Shown here: positions 6,348 to 8,152 of the stretch, piece after piece
How the letters are laid out: each line of letters starts with the position of its first letter
How positions within the stretch are numbered: the first letter of the stretch is position 1
From: Firmicutes bacterium UBA6226
GTDB lineage: Bacteria > Bacillota_A > Clostridia > Peptostreptococcales > Acidaminobacteraceae
NCBI GenBank assembly: GCA_002441045.1
Contig: DJWQ01000157.1
Span: 20,634-28,785 of the forward strand
Direction of reading: 5' to 3'
DNA length: 8,152 nucleotides
The notes under the pieces: model-generated
Told to the model about the DNA's origin: nothing
The model's input: the letters and a program-made list of their open reading frames with translations, nothing else
Databases searched by the model: none
Made by a program: the position numbers and the translations under genes

Positions 6348-8152
6348 TAAATGCTCACCATCCCCGCCGATTGTATGTCTATATCTGATTCGATCTCGTT
6401 ATATGATAAAACGATCAAATCAGGTATAGCCTGTGCTGCCATTTTCTTAAAGTAAAGTCTTACAATAGGTGCCGTTACAACTATTGGCAATTCACCCATC
6501 TGCATTAATTTTCTAACTTCACTTGCCAAACTGGCTAGTATTCCCTGCTGTTTAATTGGGTCAATAGAAAGATAAGTACCATTTTCATTCTGCTCTATAG
6601 CTTCCATTAACATATTTTCTAATGTTTGATCTAATGTAACTACTTTCGCTTGACCAAATGGGAAATAAGCTTTTGATAATTGCTTCGATAATTTTTGTCT
6701 TGAATACTCAGTTAAAATATTGATGTCACGCGTACTTCTTGCATGATCTGCCAATGCTTCTAAAATAGATACTAAATTTCTAATGGATACACCCTCAGAA
6801 AGTAAATTACTTAAAACTTTCTGAATGTCACCCAAAGCCATCAGACCAGGTATGAGTTCCTCTACTAAAGTTGGATTCGTTTCTTTGGTGTTTTCAACCA
6901 ATTGTTTAACATCTTCTCTACTGAGAAGTTCATAACTGTACTTCTTAATAACTTCAGTTAAGTGGGTTGATATAACAGAGGATGGATCAACAACAGTATA
7001 TCCAAGAAGTTCTGCTTTTTCTCTTAGATCTGAACGAATCCACTTTGCAGGAAGTCCAAATGCAGGTTCGATCGTATCGATTCCCTCAATTTCTCCTTCT
7101 ACTGATCCAGGACTCATAGCTAAATAATGATCAAAGACTATAGTTCCCTTTGCCATATCATTGCCTTTTATCTTGATCAAATACTGATTAGAATCTAACT
7201 GAATATTATCTCTAAGTCGAATAATTGGTACAATTAAACCTAGCTCAAGTGCAATCTGTCTTCTAATCATTACCAACCGATCGAATAAGTCGCCACCTTG
7301 ATTTGGATCGGCAAGAGGTATAATGCCATATCCGAACTCCAGCTCTATCGGATCAACCTGTAACAAAGGCATAATATTCTCAGGTCTTCTCATATCGTCT
7401 TTACCCTCTTCAGGCTCAAGTTCTTCACGTTCGATTTCAAGTGCTTCTTTTTTCTTACTCGATTGAACCATATATCCAGCAAATAATACCGCTGCGCCAA
7501 TAACCATAAAAGGGAAATTAGGTAACGGTGTTGCAGCACCTAGTAAGATGACGGTTATACCGACGATATATAATACCTTGCTTTGAGCAAAGAGCTGACT
7601 TATAACGTCAGTACCTAAGTTTGAATCAGATGCTGCACGTGTTACAACGATACCTGTTGCAACAGAGATCATCAGTGCTGGTAATTGGCTGACCAAACCG
7701 TCACCAACTGTCAAAAGTGTGAATCTTGAAAGTGCTTCTTGAATGGTAAGTCCCATCGTCATTGCACCAAGGATAAAACCAGCAATGATATTAATGATCG
7801 TAATTAAAATACCCGCAATTGCATCCCCTTTAACGAACTTGCTGGCACCATCCATGGCGCCATAGAAGTCTGCTTCACGCTGAATTTTTCGTCTTCTACT
7901 TTTGGCTTCTGCTTCAGTAATTAAGCCTGAATTTAAGTCAGCATCTATTGCCATCTGCTTCCCAGGCATTGCATCTAATGTAAATCTTGCAGCAACCTCA
8001 GAAACACGTTCTGAACCTTTAGTAATAACTAAGAATTGAATAATCATAATAATAACAAATATAATAAAACCTACTATCGCATTACCACCTATAACGAATG
8101 AACCAAAGGATGCAATAACTTCACCAGCGGCCCCTGTAGACAAAATGCTCAT
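6347..8152 (-). CDS. flhA: Flagellar type III export gate protein FlhA (5' end beyond window)
   Basis: FlhA forms the nonameric export gate of the flagellar type III secretion apparatus: a membrane domain coupled to proton flow, plus a cytoplasmic ring that docks chaperone-substrate complexes. The window holds 601 codons up to TAA. Family proteins have about 680-700 residues, so roughly the first 90-100, with the first membrane helices, lie beyond the edge. The ATG at 8152 is probably an internal methionine. The FHIPEP-type loop is clear ([17 protein letters not shown], 44-60, then [13 protein letters not shown]). Lining up with Salmonella FlhA at a constant offset of 98, the charged residues known there (R147, R154, D158, K203, D208) are all kept as R49, R56, D60, K105 and D110. 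Membrane segments lie at about 22-43, 111-133, 151-171, 193-210 and 213-229. An acidic linker (238-255) leads to the cytoplasmic domain, which closes with IVRLYFKK and [12 protein letters not shown]. Confidence 0.98.
   Translation of the reverse strand: MSILSTGAAGEVIASFGSFVIGGNAIVGFIIFVIIMIIQFLVITKGSERVSEVAARFTLDAMPGKQMAIDADLNSGLITEAEAKSRRRKIQREADFYGAMDGASKFVKGDAIAGILITIINIIAGFILGAMTMGLTIQEALSRFTLLTVGDGLVSQLPALMISVATGIVVTRAASDSNLGTDVISQLFAQSKVLYIVGITVILLGAATPLPNFPFMVIGAAVLFAGYMVQSSKKKEALEIEREELEPEEGKDDMRRPENIMPLLQVDPIELEFGYGIIPLADPNQGGDLFDRLVMIRRQIALELGLIVPIIRLRDNIQLDSNQYLIKIKGNDMAKGTIVFDHYLAMSPGSVEGEIEGIDTIEPAFGLPAKWIRSDLREKAELLGYTVVDPSSVISTHLTEVIKKYSYELLSREDVKQLVENTKETNPTLVEELIPGLMALGDIQKVLSNLLSEGVSIRNLVSILEALADHARSTRDINILTEYSRQKLSKQLSKAYFPFGQAKVVTLDQTLENMLMEAIEQNENGTYLSIDPIKQQGILASLASEVRKLMQMGELPIVVTAPIVRLYFKKMAAQAIPDLIVLSYNEIESDIDIQSAGMVSI
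6348..6373 (+). promoter_or_regulatory. Candidate sigma-D/sigma-28-like promoter, antisense to flhA
   Basis: On the plus strand TAAA (6348-6351) is followed by 14 bases and GCCGATTG (6366-6373). The flagellar sigma-D consensus in B. subtilis is TAAA, 14-16 bases, GCCGATAT, so the match is full in the -35 box and 6 of 8 in the -10 box. It points away from the operon, into the antisense of flhA. It sits in coding sequence, so chance is a serious alternative and the call is tentative. Confidence 0.2.

Noticed and set aside
8150..8152. ATG at the window edge as the true flhA start
   Set aside because: The sequence begins inside the FlhA membrane domain, at a point equal to about residue 99 of Salmonella FlhA. 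The real start must be outside the window.
1..8152. A novel or accessory system hidden in the window
   Set aside because: Every base is accounted for by seven well-known flagellar and chemotaxis genes and junctions of 13 bases or less. There is no foreign insertion, toxin pair, repeat array or shift in base use that I can see.

Overview
The window is a tightly packed block of flagellar-assembly and chemotaxis genes, all on the minus strand. Read in the direction of transcription (high to low coordinate) the order is flhA (5' end off the window), flhF, flhG, a YcgR-type PilZ gene, cheB, cheA and cheW (3' end off the window). The six junctions range from a 4-base overlap to a 13-base gap, so there is no room for terminators or ordinary promoters and the block is almost certainly co-transcribed. 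No stretch of 300 bases lacks a gene. I see no tRNA, rRNA, mobile element, CRISPR array or repeat family.

The order matches the end of the long fla/che operon of Bacillus and Clostridia (flhB-flhA-flhF-flhG-cheB-cheA-cheW-cheC-cheD-sigD in B. subtilis), with a PilZ gene inserted between flhG and cheB. Several things point to a low-GC Firmicute, more likely a clostridial lineage than Bacillus: DNA that is about two-thirds A+T by eye, Shine-Dalgarno sequences of the AGGAGGTGAT type, CheA of the B. subtilis type (one P2 domain, start MDMxQYL), and the PilZ gene. TGA is used as a stop (cheB, pilZ), so the genetic code is standard. I cannot place the genus.

Region by region: 8152-6347 encodes FlhA, the export-gate membrane protein. 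6347-5157 and 5143-4289 encode the SRP-type GTPase FlhF and its MinD-type ATPase partner FlhG, which set flagellar position and number. 4277-3543 encodes a probable cyclic-di-GMP receptor. 3546-2473, 2467-395 and 381-1 encode the CheB methylesterase, the CheA histidine kinase and the start of the CheW coupling protein. Together they cover secretion, placement, second-messenger control and sensory signalling of the flagellum. The remaining parts of the circuit (cheC, cheD, sigD, and the front of the fla operon) would be expected just outside the window.

All seven genes look intact where visible, with family motifs and catalytic residues in place. I did not find a previously undescribed system. 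The points most worth a second look are a sigma-D/sigma-28-like promoter match on the opposite strand at the flhA/flhF junction, the long insert between the two ligand-binding motifs of the PilZ protein, and the overlapping translation signals at the pilZ/cheB and cheB/cheA junctions.
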